Origin: Egerieenecus sp048201975
Lineage (GTDB): Bacteria > Bacillota > Clostridia > Christensenellales > Aristaeellaceae
NCBI GenBank assembly: GCA_048201975.1
Contig: DBFBGQ010000011.1
Location: 1 to 18,599 of the forward strand
Direction of reading: 5' to 3'
DNA: 18,599 nt
Shown here: positions 8,137-16,011 of the stretch, piece after piece
How the letters are laid out: every line of letters begins with the position of its first letter
Numbering within the stretch: position 1 is the first letter of the stretch
Translations under genes and position numbers: made by a program
The notes under the pieces: model-generated
Database searches by the model: none
Told to the model about the DNA's origin: nothing
Seen by the model: the letters and a program-made list of their open reading frames with translations, nothing else

Positions 8137-9792
8137 TTAACGGGTATTTTCGGGCTGGCCGCTGCCTTTGCCCGCCAGCGCGCGGGAGATTTCCGCGTTG
8201 ATCCTTCCGCGAAGCGTCAGGAGTTCCCCCCGGTTCCAGCGCGTCAAGGTAATATGCCGCACCATCGTCATCGCTGCCTCCCGTCCCTTCAGCTGCGCCA
8301 GCCACTGCAGCGCGCGCAGATCCTGCATGGCTTCCCGAAAGACCATATAGCGGATGGAAAGCTCCGGTACGCCCCCTTCTCCAGGATATACCTGGAACAT
8401 ATCCCCCGACTGCGCAAAGCCGTCGCCATCGGTGACCGCATAGGGGTTGATGGGGTAATCCGAATACTGCGAATTGTAAAAGTTGAATCCCCAGTGCAGA
8501 AAACCCTCCGCCCCGCACCGAAACAACTGCATGCCAAGGATACGGTTCCGCTCCGAGGGCATGGCGATGAACTGATTGGCAACCCCCCAGTGCTGAGCGC
8601 AGCAGTAGTAAAGCCACAGATGCGGCACATGGGCATCCAGGAACGGCTGCGCGTGATCGGTGGCCACCACAGGCCGCTCCACGATTCCCTGCCGGTAAAA
8701 CTCATAGTTGCTCAGCGCATCCAGGATGTTGCAGCCTGCCAGCAGGTCTTCCACCTGCCGCTTCGCCGCCAGATAGGTGGACAGATGCTCCAAGGAAGGC
8801 TCATCCGAAATGTGCCACCAGGTGGCGTCCTCCACCCCTTCCTGACGCAGTACCGCCCGAATGGCCGGAATATATTGCCTCAGGAACGCCGCGTAGGCGC
8901 CGCCGGTGGACTCAGTCTCCCAGCCGAACAGCCTGCGCTCCTCCCCCTGGACCCTCGCCATGATCTTGGGCGCATGCTCGCTCCCCCACTGGGTGTACAG
9001 GTGCGCCATTTCCAGGTATTGCACGCCGCAATCCCGGCACATACGGATCCAGCGGCGCAGACGCTCCATGCCGAAGCGGTACGTTCCGTTTTCCAGGTAC
9101 ACGTCCACCAGCTGCGTCGTCATGCGTTCGCCGCCCACGCGGGTATCCAGGGGCGGGGTGTGAATGGGCGTAAGGATCATATTGATGCCGCCCGCCACCG
9201 CCGCACGGATGAACTGCTCCAGGATTCGCCAGTGCTCTTCGCTGAAGGGGGACACATGGTAATACTGCGCCAGGCAATCCGCGTGAAGCCATTTGGTATG
9301 CATCAGCGATTGGGGCGGCAAAAGCCCAGGCAGAATCGTGACAGGCTGCGTATAATGCGCCAGGTTTGTTCCTTCCTCATCCTGAAGCTGAATTTCCACG
9401 GAATATTCCCCGGGCGCACTGCCCGCAGGGTCCACCTCAACCCAGAGGCTTTGCCATTGTCCGGGATACGCGCGCAAATTATGGGGCGTGAGCTCGCGGA
9501 GCAGGTCGGGATACAATCCCGGCCCTTTTCTGAGGTAGTCGCCATCGGTCCAGCAATAGGCCGGACGCTGCACAGGCACCTGCTTGACCTGACGTACATG
9601 CACCTGAAGCCGGCTATGTGCCTTCACCCGAAGGAAGGGCGCGTGCTCGCCGCTTTCAGGCCAATGGCAGTACGCCAGCTGGAAGCACAGGATCTCATTT
9701 TGAAACCCTTGCGTCACCGGCGCCTCTCCCTGGGGCGCCTCATCGCAAAAGACCTTTTCCAGGGAGGAGAGGGCGTGTATCTGAAAAGCCAC
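8137..9792 (-). CDS. DUF4091/GH123-like glycoside hydrolase
   Basis: A 551-aa protein related to the DUF4091/GH123 group, which includes beta-N-acetylgalactosaminidases that use substrate-assisted catalysis. The start is GTG at 9792: AAGGAGG (9801-9807) lies 8 nt upstream, and the protein then begins with the family's ALSSLEKVFCDE segment. The alternative GTG at 9846 lacks a comparable site. The N-terminal 180 residues look like a beta-sandwich; a TIM-barrel-like region follows. WWHISDEP at 325-332 gives an Asp330-Glu331 pair that fits the GH123 catalytic dyad. The C-terminal part has HWGFNFYN, NPYAVTDGDG, VYPG and SIRYMVFREAMQDLRAL, typical of DUF4091. No signal peptide is seen, so it is probably cytoplasmic. 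It follows the sugar kinase by 79 bp, suggesting that it releases a hexosamine for that kinase. Many DUF4091 proteins are uncharacterised, so the exact substrate is open. Confidence 0.8.
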   Translation of the reverse strand: MAFQIHALSSLEKVFCDEAPQGEAPVTQGFQNEILCFQLAYCHWPESGEHAPFLRVKAHSRLQVHVRQVKQVPVQRPAYCWTDGDYLRKGPGLYPDLLRELTPHNLRAYPGQWQSLWVEVDPAGSAPGEYSVEIQLQDEEGTNLAHYTQPVTILPGLLPPQSLMHTKWLHADCLAQYYHVSPFSEEHWRILEQFIRAAVAGGINMILTPIHTPPLDTRVGGERMTTQLVDVYLENGTYRFGMERLRRWIRMCRDCGVQYLEMAHLYTQWGSEHAPKIMARVQGEERRLFGWETESTGGAYAAFLRQYIPAIRAVLRQEGVEDATWWHISDEPSLEHLSTYLAAKRQVEDLLAGCNILDALSNYEFYRQGIVERPVVATDHAQPFLDAHVPHLWLYYCCAQHWGVANQFIAMPSERNRILGMQLFRCGAEGFLHWGFNFYNSQYSDYPINPYAVTDGDGFAQSGDMFQVYPGEGGVPELSIRYMVFREAMQDLRALQWLAQLKGREAAMTMVRHITLTRWNRGELLTLRGRINAEISRALAGKGSGQPENTR

Positions 9793-9871
9793 GAATGGGG
9801 CCTCCTTCCCATTGTTTCGGACGGAGCATGCGCCGGGTTGTCCCACGGGTCCTCCGCGTCCTGTCCTTTTG

Positions 9872-10936
9872 TCACCGGCTGGCTTCCGTGACGATGGCGC
9901 TCATCTCGTCCCACTTGCGCTCCATGTCCTCCGCCAGCGCGATCTGCGCGCGGCAGCGTACCAGGTTATGCTCAGGATATTTCACATGGAAATACACGTC
10001 GCCGTTCAAATAATCCGTCAGGAAGCGCACGCCGCATTCCAGCGTCATCAGCTTGGCCCCCCAGGGAAGCGTCTCCACCTCCCGCGGCGTCAGCCGCTTG
10101 CCGCACGCCTTGAGAAAACCCGACGCGAACGCGCGAAAGTAGGGAAGCGACAGACTCACCTTGCGCAGGTCCGTTTCATCCTCCGCCGCCGTGGATGCGC
10201 CAAAGCGGATGGAATCCCCGAAATCGTTGGCAACCAGCCCCGGCATCACCGTATCCAGGTCGATCACACACAGCGGGGTGCGGGTGGCGGCATCCAGCAT
10301 GACGTTATTGAGCTTGGTATCGTTATGCGTCACCCGCAGGGGCAGCTGGCCCGCCTGGTACAGCTCCATGAGGGTGGAAGCCTCCGACTCATGACGGAGA
10401 TAGCGTTCCACCTCCGGGCGCGCGCTGTCCAACCGTCCGGCCCTGTTCTGCGCAATGGCCGCGCGGAACAGGCGGAAGCGATTGGGCGTGTCATGGAAGC
10501 GCGGAATGGTTTCCGTGAGCGCCGCGGCCGGAAAATCCGCCAATTGATTCTGGAACATGCCGAAGGCCATGCCGCTTTGATACAGATCCTCCGCGCTCTC
10601 TGCCCGGTCCAGGCACAGGCTGTCCAGCACATATTCATACACGCGCCAGTACGCGCCGTCCTCCGCGGTCAGGTAGGGCTGGTTCTCCTGGGTGGGAACC
10701 AGACGCAGCGCATGCCGCGGGTCAGGGTCCTGGTTTCTCAGATGCCGGGTAACCGCGATGATATTCTGCATCAGTCCTGGAATGTCCCCAAACGCCTGCG
10801 TGCTCACCCTCTGCAAAATATACAGATGCGGGCGGTTGGTCACCACCAGATAGGTTTCGTTGATATGGCCGTTGCCATAGCGCGCGCAGCTGATCACCAG
10901 GCCGTCCAGTTGGAATCTTTTGTAAATGCTCTCCAT
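9872..10936 (-). CDS. NahK-like sugar 1-kinase (APH-fold phosphotransferase)
   Basis: A 354-aa aminoglycoside-phosphotransferase-fold kinase resembling N-acetylhexosamine 1-kinase (NahK/LnpB), which makes GlcNAc-1-P or GalNAc-1-P. The N-terminal ATP-binding part has FQLDG and the Gly-rich GNGHINETY. The catalytic loop is THNDTKLNN (H204, D206 as catalytic base, N211), followed by the metal-binding VIDLDTVMPG (D226/D228) and NDFGDSIRFG. Length and spacing agree with the family. The start is ambiguous: ATG at 10936 gives the family-like MESIYKRFQLDG and follows an AAAGGAGG ribosome site (10950-10957, 13 nt away). ATG at 10963 would add nine residues and has its own AGGAGG. The gene sits between a sialidase-fold protein and a GH123-like enzyme. 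The wider family also includes choline and other small-molecule kinases, so the HexNAc substrate is probable rather than shown. Confidence 0.82.
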   Translation of the reverse strand: MESIYKRFQLDGLVISCARYGNGHINETYLVVTNRPHLYILQRVSTQAFGDIPGLMQNIIAVTRHLRNQDPDPRHALRLVPTQENQPYLTAEDGAYWRVYEYVLDSLCLDRAESAEDLYQSGMAFGMFQNQLADFPAAALTETIPRFHDTPNRFRLFRAAIAQNRAGRLDSARPEVERYLRHESEASTLMELYQAGQLPLRVTHNDTKLNNVMLDAATRTPLCVIDLDTVMPGLVANDFGDSIRFGASTAAEDETDLRKVSLSLPYFRAFASGFLKACGKRLTPREVETLPWGAKLMTLECGVRFLTDYLNGDVYFHVKYPEHNLVRCRAQIALAEDMERKWDEMSAIVTEASR

Positions 10937-11079
10937 TGCCTGCAGCGCTCCTCCTTTCCGCATAGCGGAAGCGTCCTCCTGCCGCAGCCCGACGCCGCCT
11001 TCCAGCGCCTTGTCCTCCGGGCAGCGCCCATTGCTCGCGGCATGATTCAGCCAATCTTGGCATCCCCCGCCATGCTGAC

Positions 11080-11106
11080 GCGCCCTGGCAGGGGACGCCA
11101 GGGCGC
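11080..11106 (-). other. Strong hairpin in the leader of the kinase gene
   Basis: A perfect 10-bp GC-rich stem (11080-11089 with 11097-11106) with a 7-nt loop lies in the 270-bp gap between the sialidase-fold gene and the kinase. No T-run follows it on the - strand, so it is not a standard terminator. It lies about 10 nt downstream of the expected transcription start of the candidate promoter at 11125-11152, so it could be a leader structure or a protein-binding palindrome. Confidence 0.5.
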
Positions 11107-11124
11107 TCTTCGCTTGATGCTGTT

Positions 11125-11152
11125 ATTGTACCACACGCCCATGGGCTGTACA
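11125..11152 (-). promoter_or_regulatory. Candidate promoter for the kinase/DUF4091 pair
   Basis: On the - strand, TACAAT (11130-11125) is a good -10 box. TGTACA lies 16 nt upstream (11152-11147) as a four-of-six match to a -35 box. It would start a transcript of the kinase and DUF4091 genes independent of the transporter promoter. The -35 box is weak, so confidence is low. Confidence 0.35.
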
Positions 11153-11206
11153 TACCTTTTCTGGTGAAATTTGCTTTCTTCTGCGTTGAAGCCGGAAGGA
11201 CTTGTT

Positions 11207-12331
11207 TCACGACCCTGTGGCGCGATTGATCAGCACGCGAAACCTGGCGTCCGGCGACACCGCATAACCAGCCATCACATCTTCCGGGCGAAACACAGCC
11301 ATCAGAATCTCCCGGGCTTTGGTGCGCTCACGGTCATAGACCACATAAATGCGGCCATCCGGAGCCTCAAATCCATCCGGGTAGCTGATTTCCGGGCGAG
11401 TATCCAGCATCAGCCCTCCCACCCACGTTTGACCATCATCCCGGGAGAGCATCGCCATCAGGTTATCGCGACGTTTCCAGACCTGCTCGCTTATCGCATT
11501 TGTGGGATTGATATGGTTCACCAGGAGCAGATCCCCCGTAGACAGGCGTCGGATCAGAAAGCGCGAATTGGGACCTGTATGCCCCGAGGGGCCAATGCCC
11601 TGCCATGTGCATCCGCCATCGCCGGAGAATGCCTGACCGATTCCATCCACTGTGCGCGTGAGCATCCACAGCCTGCCGTCTGTCAGCTCAATGACAGAAT
11701 GCTCGTCGAACACGCGCCCTGGCATCACCACGCCGCTGAGATATGCAAAGTTCTCTCCCGCGTCATGGCTGATGTATACGTTCGCGCCAACCTCATTTTG
11801 CAACTCAGGGTGTCCCGGCCCGGCAATCACAGCATAATCATCGCTCCACAAGGAGCATGGCATCAGCCAGTCGCCATTGCGCAGCACCGTCGGCTTGTTA
11901 AGCATAATGCCATTGGCAATGCGCCTGGGTTGACTGAATGTGGGATGCTCCGCATCCGCTTCCCCGGTGCATATGGTCCATACCCCCACGCGGCCGTCAA
12001 ACTGTCCGTATTCCGCCTGGGACCAGAATATCCAAATCCTTCCATCTGGCGCTTGCCACAAGCATGGATCGAAGCAGCGCACATTGGGATCGTCATGAAC
12101 AATGACCAACCAGCCGTCCGTCCAGGTGCAGCCATCATCATCGCTTTTCTCCAGCTGTACAAAATTTCCGGGCATTTCACCAGACATGCCGGTATACCAG
12201 GCTGCCAGGAGCCTGCCGCCGGGCGTTCGCTCCAAAGACGGTATGCCTTGGAACAATCGCCCGGCAGACAGGTAACGCAGTTCTGTCGGGCGCCACAGCA
12301 AGCGCGCAGGGGTCATGCTTCCGGTATGCAT
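11207..12331 (-). CDS. Sialidase-fold (BNR/Asp-box) putative glycosidase
   Basis: A 374-aa protein with the six-bladed sialidase-type (BNR_2) pattern. Four Asp boxes are visible: SDDDGCTW (63-70), SHDAGENF (188-195), SGDGGCTW (236-243) and SRDDGQTW (296-303). Other family marks are GRLLAAWYTG, EHSVIELTDGRLWML, PNSRFLIRRL, RRDNL and ISYPDGFEAPDGRIYVVY. The N-terminal FRIP/YRIP motif that gives the first Arg of the true sialidase triad reads FQGIP (27-31), so sialic acid cleavage is doubtful. No signal peptide is seen, so it probably acts inside the cell. The start ATG at 12331 follows GGGAGG (12340-12345) by 8 nt. It comes 63 bp after SBP 2, with a hairpin between them, and probably shares its transcript. 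Its substrate cannot be named. Confidence 0.78.
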   Translation of the reverse strand: MHTGSMTPARLLWRPTELRYLSAGRLFQGIPSLERTPGGRLLAAWYTGMSGEMPGNFVQLEKSDDDGCTWTDGWLVIVHDDPNVRCFDPCLWQAPDGRIWIFWSQAEYGQFDGRVGVWTICTGEADAEHPTFSQPRRIANGIMLNKPTVLRNGDWLMPCSLWSDDYAVIAGPGHPELQNEVGANVYISHDAGENFAYLSGVVMPGRVFDEHSVIELTDGRLWMLTRTVDGIGQAFSGDGGCTWQGIGPSGHTGPNSRFLIRRLSTGDLLLVNHINPTNAISEQVWKRRDNLMAMLSRDDGQTWVGGLMLDTRPEISYPDGFEAPDGRIYVVYDRERTKAREILMAVFRPEDVMAGYAVSPDARFRVLINRATGS

Positions 12332-12362
12332 TCAGCTTTCCTCCCTTGATTAAAGATGGGAA

Positions 12363-12383
12363 GAGGCGGCGCGCAGCCGCCTC
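12363..12383 (-). terminator. Hairpin after SBP 2, probable partial terminator or 3' stabiliser
   Basis: A perfect 8-bp GC-rich stem (12363-12370 with 12376-12383, gaggcggc arm) with a 5-nt loop lies 12 bp after the SBP 2 stop. On the - strand it is followed by ttcccatcttt, a poor T-tract. It probably protects the SBP message or lets only part of transcription continue into the sialidase-fold gene. This parallels the terminator after SBP 1. Confidence 0.5.
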
Positions 12384-12394
12384 AGCCGAGCTTT

Positions 12395-13954
12395 TTATTT
12401 CATAATGCGATCATAGTAAGCTTGATATGCAGCAATATACTCCTTGACCCCCAGGCTCTCCAGTTCCGCAATATAGCTGTCCCAGTCGGCGTCCACATCA
12501 CGTTCGCCAGTAACCCACAGCGCGAACATTTCCTTGACATAGGAAACAATGTCCGTTTCATAGGAGGCCATCAGGTCATACTCCTCCGGCAGCTGGTAGC
12601 TGGGCGGAACCACGTCGTTGATATAGTAATCGGCATAGATACGGGACTGCTCGTCCATTTCCACCGCCCATTTGGCATTGGTGGACAGGTCCGTGCAATA
12701 TTCCGTCGCTTTGTAATACGGTCCCACGTTCGCCATGGTATACCATTTCCACTCATCGCGGCTGGCATATTGCGCGGGGATCTGATCTTCGGGGACCTCC
12801 GCAAACTGGCCGTTCTCCTGCTGATAGATATGCGTACCGATATATCCGTCGGCCACCTGGCTCCCCCACCACGGAGTATAGAACAGGTCCAACCAGCGGC
12901 ACACCAGCTCCGGATTCTTGCAGGTGGAGGTTACCACCGCTTTGTTGAAGGTCCACTCGCGGCCTTCGCCCATGTGCGTGCGAATGGCTCCGCTCCATTC
13001 CGTTTCAGCGCAGTATGGCGGCGGCAGCACAACATAGTCGTCATAATTGTGGTCAGCCAGCACCACACCCTTGCGCCATCCATCGCACACACCGTACAGG
13101 CTCGGTTCCGCCTTTGCCTTGGCGCTGTAGGTGGAACTGCTCTGGGTGAACACTTCCTTGTCAATCAGCCCTTCCGTATACAGGTCTGCGAAGTAGCGCA
13201 CCATAACCTTGTAGTCATCCATGTAGGGGCCATAATAAGCGACGCCGTCACGGATCCACAGCTCTGGATGCACGCCAAACCAGCCATAGATCTCCCGGCA
13301 GAAATTCCAACCGGCCCAGTCAAACGTCATGGGAATCTCATCTTTCTCTCCGTTGCCGTTGGGATCTCCATCCCGGAAAGCGATCAGCACCTCCTTCAAT
13401 TCCTCCACCGTTGTGGGCATTTCTTTGCCAACGGCTGTAAGCCAGCTCTGGTTGATGAAGGCGGCAGAACCCGTGGTATACGTTGCCAGGCCCAGGGAAG
13501 GCAGCGCATAAATGTGTCCGTCGTCCAGGGTGAGCATCTGCTCAACGCCATCGTTGCGCCCATCGTTCATGGCCGCATAGAAGTTGGGCATATACTCCTT
13601 GTACTCATCCAGAGGCAGCAAGGCGCCCTGCTCCGAATACGAAAGAACCTCGTCCTGCGTAATGCTGTAAATGACATCCGGCAGTTCATTGCTGGCCCAC
13701 ATCAAGCTCTTGCGGGTTTCCAGGTCGGATTCTGAAACAATGATCCAATCCACATGCACATTCGTAAGCTCCTCCAGCTGCTGGTACATGAGGTTGGTTT
13801 TGTTAAAATCCGTCTGATAGTTGTTGCTCAAAAAAATGGTGATTGTCTGCTTCTCATCGGTCAGCCAATATTCGCTTTTCTCCTCTGCCAGCACAGGCAG
13901 TGCGCTGCTTAGCAGCAGAGCTACCAATAGCAACAGGGCAAGTACCTTTTTCAT
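12395..13954 (-). CDS. Extracellular sugar-binding protein of an ABC transporter (SBP 2)
   Basis: A 519-aa SBP of the same broad LplA/YtcQ-like type as SBP 1 but clearly divergent from it. ATG at 13954 has AAAGGAGG at 13963-13970, 8 nt upstream. Residues 1-23 form a Sec signal peptide ending VLA before E24; again there is no lipobox Cys. The mature part has MYQQLEELTNVHVDW followed by ASNELPDVI, the characteristic pattern of these binding proteins, and a FRDGDPNGNGEKDEIPM stretch around residue 190 typical of the family (Asp/Asn-rich, calcium-site-like). It follows the YtcP-type permease by 43 bp and completes an LplB-YtcP-SBP set. The ligand is unknown; neighbouring enzymes suggest a hexosamine-containing oligosaccharide. 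Confidence 0.92.
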   Translation of the reverse strand: MKKVLALLLLVALLLSSALPVLAEEKSEYWLTDEKQTITIFLSNNYQTDFNKTNLMYQQLEELTNVHVDWIIVSESDLETRKSLMWASNELPDVIYSITQDEVLSYSEQGALLPLDEYKEYMPNFYAAMNDGRNDGVEQMLTLDDGHIYALPSLGLATYTTGSAAFINQSWLTAVGKEMPTTVEELKEVLIAFRDGDPNGNGEKDEIPMTFDWAGWNFCREIYGWFGVHPELWIRDGVAYYGPYMDDYKVMVRYFADLYTEGLIDKEVFTQSSSTYSAKAKAEPSLYGVCDGWRKGVVLADHNYDDYVVLPPPYCAETEWSGAIRTHMGEGREWTFNKAVVTSTCKNPELVCRWLDLFYTPWWGSQVADGYIGTHIYQQENGQFAEVPEDQIPAQYASRDEWKWYTMANVGPYYKATEYCTDLSTNAKWAVEMDEQSRIYADYYINDVVPPSYQLPEEYDLMASYETDIVSYVKEMFALWVTGERDVDADWDSYIAELESLGVKEYIAAYQAYYDRIMK

Positions 13955-13980
13955 TGGGTCAACCTCCTTTTTTTATGGTG

Positions 13981-13997
13981 ACGGTATCGCCTACCGT
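13981..13997 (-). other. Small hairpin in front of the SBP 2 ribosome site
   Basis: A 6-bp stem (acggta / taccgt) with a 5-nt loop lies directly after the permease stop. On the - strand it is followed by an A-rich stretch running into AAAGGAGG. Its arm and its place relative to the SBP start closely resemble the hairpin at 443-458. Confidence 0.4.
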
Positions 13998-14903
13998 TCA
14001 TCCCTTCACCGAGCCAATCATAACGCCTTTCACAAAAAACTTCTGTAGGAAAGGATAAAGAATCAGCATGGGTACGCTGGCAACGATGATCAGCGCATAT
14101 TTCAACGACTCTGCAAGGTTTAAAAATTCAAAGGCATCTTCCATGGACGAAGCATCCATGGACTCCACGTTCACCGTACTCTGCACCAGGATCTCCCGTA
14201 GAATCATTTGCAGGGGATATTTTTCGCGCTTGGTCATATAGATCAGCGCATCATAGTAGCTGTTCCATTGTGCAACTACGCTGTACAGGCATAGCACGCC
14301 AATAATCGGCGCGCTCAACGGGATAACGATTTCAACAAAATACCGAATCGGCGAACAGCCGTCCAGTTTCGCAGCCTCATCCAGGGCATCGGGAATGCTC
14401 CCCTGCATAAAGGTGCGTGCGATAATCAGGTTATAGCCGTTGATCATGCCCGGAATCACCAAGGCCCAGATGGTGTCCAGCATACCCAGATTACGGATGT
14501 TAAAGTAGGTAGGGATTAATCCTCCGGAGAAATACATGGTAAAAATAATTAGGAGCATGCACGCTCGAGATCCGATCAGCCCCCTGCGTGAAAACACGAA
14601 GGCTGCCGTCAGCGTAGCCGCCAAGGAAAAAGCCGTCCCTACCAGCGTATATACAATGGTATTGCCATAGGCCATCCAAATGTTTTGATTTCTAAATACT
14701 TGATCATAGGCCTTGAGCGTAGGGTTGGATGGCACAAGCACAACCTTCCCCAGCATTACGTCATTGGGCGACGAAAAGGATGCTATCAGGATAAAATACA
14801 GCGGAAATAAGGTAATGACGATTGCCAGGAAAATCATGATATAAACAACCGCGAAATAAACCTTATCTCCTTTGGACTGATGCTTCCATGCTCTCAACGA
14901 CAT
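13998..14903 (-). CDS. Carbohydrate ABC transporter permease, YtcP type
   Basis: A 301-aa membrane permease of the LplC/YtcP family, the second of the two channel subunits. Hydrophobic segments begin at about residue 15 (YFAVVYIMIFLAIVITLFPL) and about six can be counted. The EAA ATPase-docking loop is LDEAAKLDGCSPIRYF (E176) followed by IVIPL. It ends FLQKFFVKGVMIGSVKG, as does the truncated permease at the left edge. The ATG at 14903 is preferred; the in-frame GTG at 14930 would add nine residues. The ribosome site is a moderate purine-rich stretch just upstream. It lies 58 bp after the LplB-type permease. The associated ATPase is not encoded here. Confidence 0.93.
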   Translation of the reverse strand: MSLRAWKHQSKGDKVYFAVVYIMIFLAIVITLFPLYFILIASFSSPNDVMLGKVVLVPSNPTLKAYDQVFRNQNIWMAYGNTIVYTLVGTAFSLAATLTAAFVFSRRGLIGSRACMLLIIFTMYFSGGLIPTYFNIRNLGMLDTIWALVIPGMINGYNLIIARTFMQGSIPDALDEAAKLDGCSPIRYFVEIVIPLSAPIIGVLCLYSVVAQWNSYYDALIYMTKREKYPLQMILREILVQSTVNVESMDASSMEDAFEFLNLAESLKYALIIVASVPMLILYPFLQKFFVKGVMIGSVKG

Positions 14904-14961
14904 ACCGCTCTCCCTCGCTCCTCTTTGCACACGCTATACTCGTTCCTGGCTTTCATCGCAT

Positions 14962-15903
14962 TTACCACAGGGATGTCTCCGTCAATCTGCGTGACAGCGC
15001 GTTGACCGACATCAGCAATACAAAGGTTATCACAGAATTGAACATGCTTACCGCCGCAGAGAAGCTGTACTCCGTTTTCTGCAAGCCCATTTTGTAAGCA
15101 TAGGTGGCCAGTGTTTCTGAGGTGGAAAGATTGAGATCTGTCTGCATCAAAAACACCTTTTCAAAGCCAACGTTCACCAAACTGCCCAGGCGCATGATCA
15201 ACAAAATTACAAACGTTGGCACAATGCAAGGAACGTCAATATACCACAGCCGCTTGAATCGCCCGCACCCGTCCACCATGGCAGCCTCATGAAGGGAATG
15301 ATCCACCGCGCATAGTGCGGCAATGTAGATTACGGCATTCCAGCCGGTGTTCTGCCATACATCCGACCATACATAGAGATGCGGAAACATGGACGCCACG
15401 CCAAAGAAGTTGATGCTGAAGCCGAACAGCGCCTGCAAGAAATGATTCACGATGCCATAGCTGGGTGATAGAAATAACTTTAACATGCCAACAATGACAA
15501 CGGTTGAAATAAAGTGCGGCGCATAGGTGATGGTTTGCACGCCTTTTTTGAGTTTCTCGCTTGGCACACTGTTCAACAGCAGCGCAAACAAAATGGGAAA
15601 CGGCATGCCGGCCAAGAGCGAGTAAACGGATAGCACCAGCGTATTTTTCAGGGCGGGCCAGAATTGGCGGGTGGTAAACAGCCTTTCAAAGTTGTCCAGC
15701 CCCACCCATTCGCTGCCTTCAAAGCCTCGAAACGGGCTGAAATCCATAAAGGCCATGCGCAACCCGTACATGGGAAGATACTTGAACACAAAAAAGTAAG
15801 CCATAATCAGTCCCAGGAGCAGATACAGCTGCCAGTTGGATTTGACGTATTCCCGCCACCAAAGCTTGGTATGCCCAAAATACCTTCGGCCAGTCTTGTG
15901 CAT
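14962..15903 (-). CDS. Carbohydrate ABC transporter permease, LplB type
   Basis: A 313-aa membrane permease of the LplB family, first gene of the right-hand operon. A cytoplasmic N-terminus rich in Lys, Arg and Trp is followed by the first membrane segment (LYLLLGLIMAYFFVFKYLPM) and the LplB-typical YGLRMAFMDFSPFRGFEGS and WVGLDNFERLF. The EAA loop is HEAAMVDGCGRFKRLWYI (E206) followed by VPCIVP. The ATG at 15903 is chosen, about 11 nt from GGCGGAG. GTG at 15909 is an in-frame alternative closer to that site. A sigma-A-like promoter lies about 40 bp upstream, and the regulator gene diverges on the other side. Confidence 0.93.
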   Translation of the reverse strand: MHKTGRRYFGHTKLWWREYVKSNWQLYLLLGLIMAYFFVFKYLPMYGLRMAFMDFSPFRGFEGSEWVGLDNFERLFTTRQFWPALKNTLVLSVYSLLAGMPFPILFALLLNSVPSEKLKKGVQTITYAPHFISTVVIVGMLKLFLSPSYGIVNHFLQALFGFSINFFGVASMFPHLYVWSDVWQNTGWNAVIYIAALCAVDHSLHEAAMVDGCGRFKRLWYIDVPCIVPTFVILLIMRLGSLVNVGFEKVFLMQTDLNLSTSETLATYAYKMGLQKTEYSFSAAVSMFNSVITFVLLMSVNALSRRLTETSLW

Positions 15904-15941
15904 GTTCACATGTTCTCCGCCTTTCCCGCGCTGTTGAATTT

Positions 15942-15971
15942 AGCATACGTCCAGGGCAGATTTCCTGTCAA
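15942..15971 (-). promoter_or_regulatory. Promoter of the right-hand transporter operon
   Basis: On the - strand a perfect TTGACA (15971-15966) and a TATGCT (15947-15942) are separated by 18 nt. The expected start is near 15935, leaving a leader of about 30 nt before the LplB-type permease. The good -35 box suggests appreciable basal activity that the regulator could modulate. Confidence 0.65.
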
Positions 15972-16011
15972 CGGACAAAATTTATGCGGCAAAAAATATT
16001 GAAGATAAGGC

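Noticed and set aside
9793..9846. Upstream GTG start for the DUF4091 gene
   Set aside because: It would place the excellent AAGGAGG (9801-9807) inside the coding region, and the family-like sequence begins only after the GTG at 9792.
7909..13735. Several long + strand frames (7909-9891, 9812-11167, 11171-12349, 12356-13735)
   Set aside because: Each lies antisense to a recognisable - strand gene, and the first crosses the bidirectional terminator. Compositions are Arg/His/Gly/Gln-rich without family motifs.
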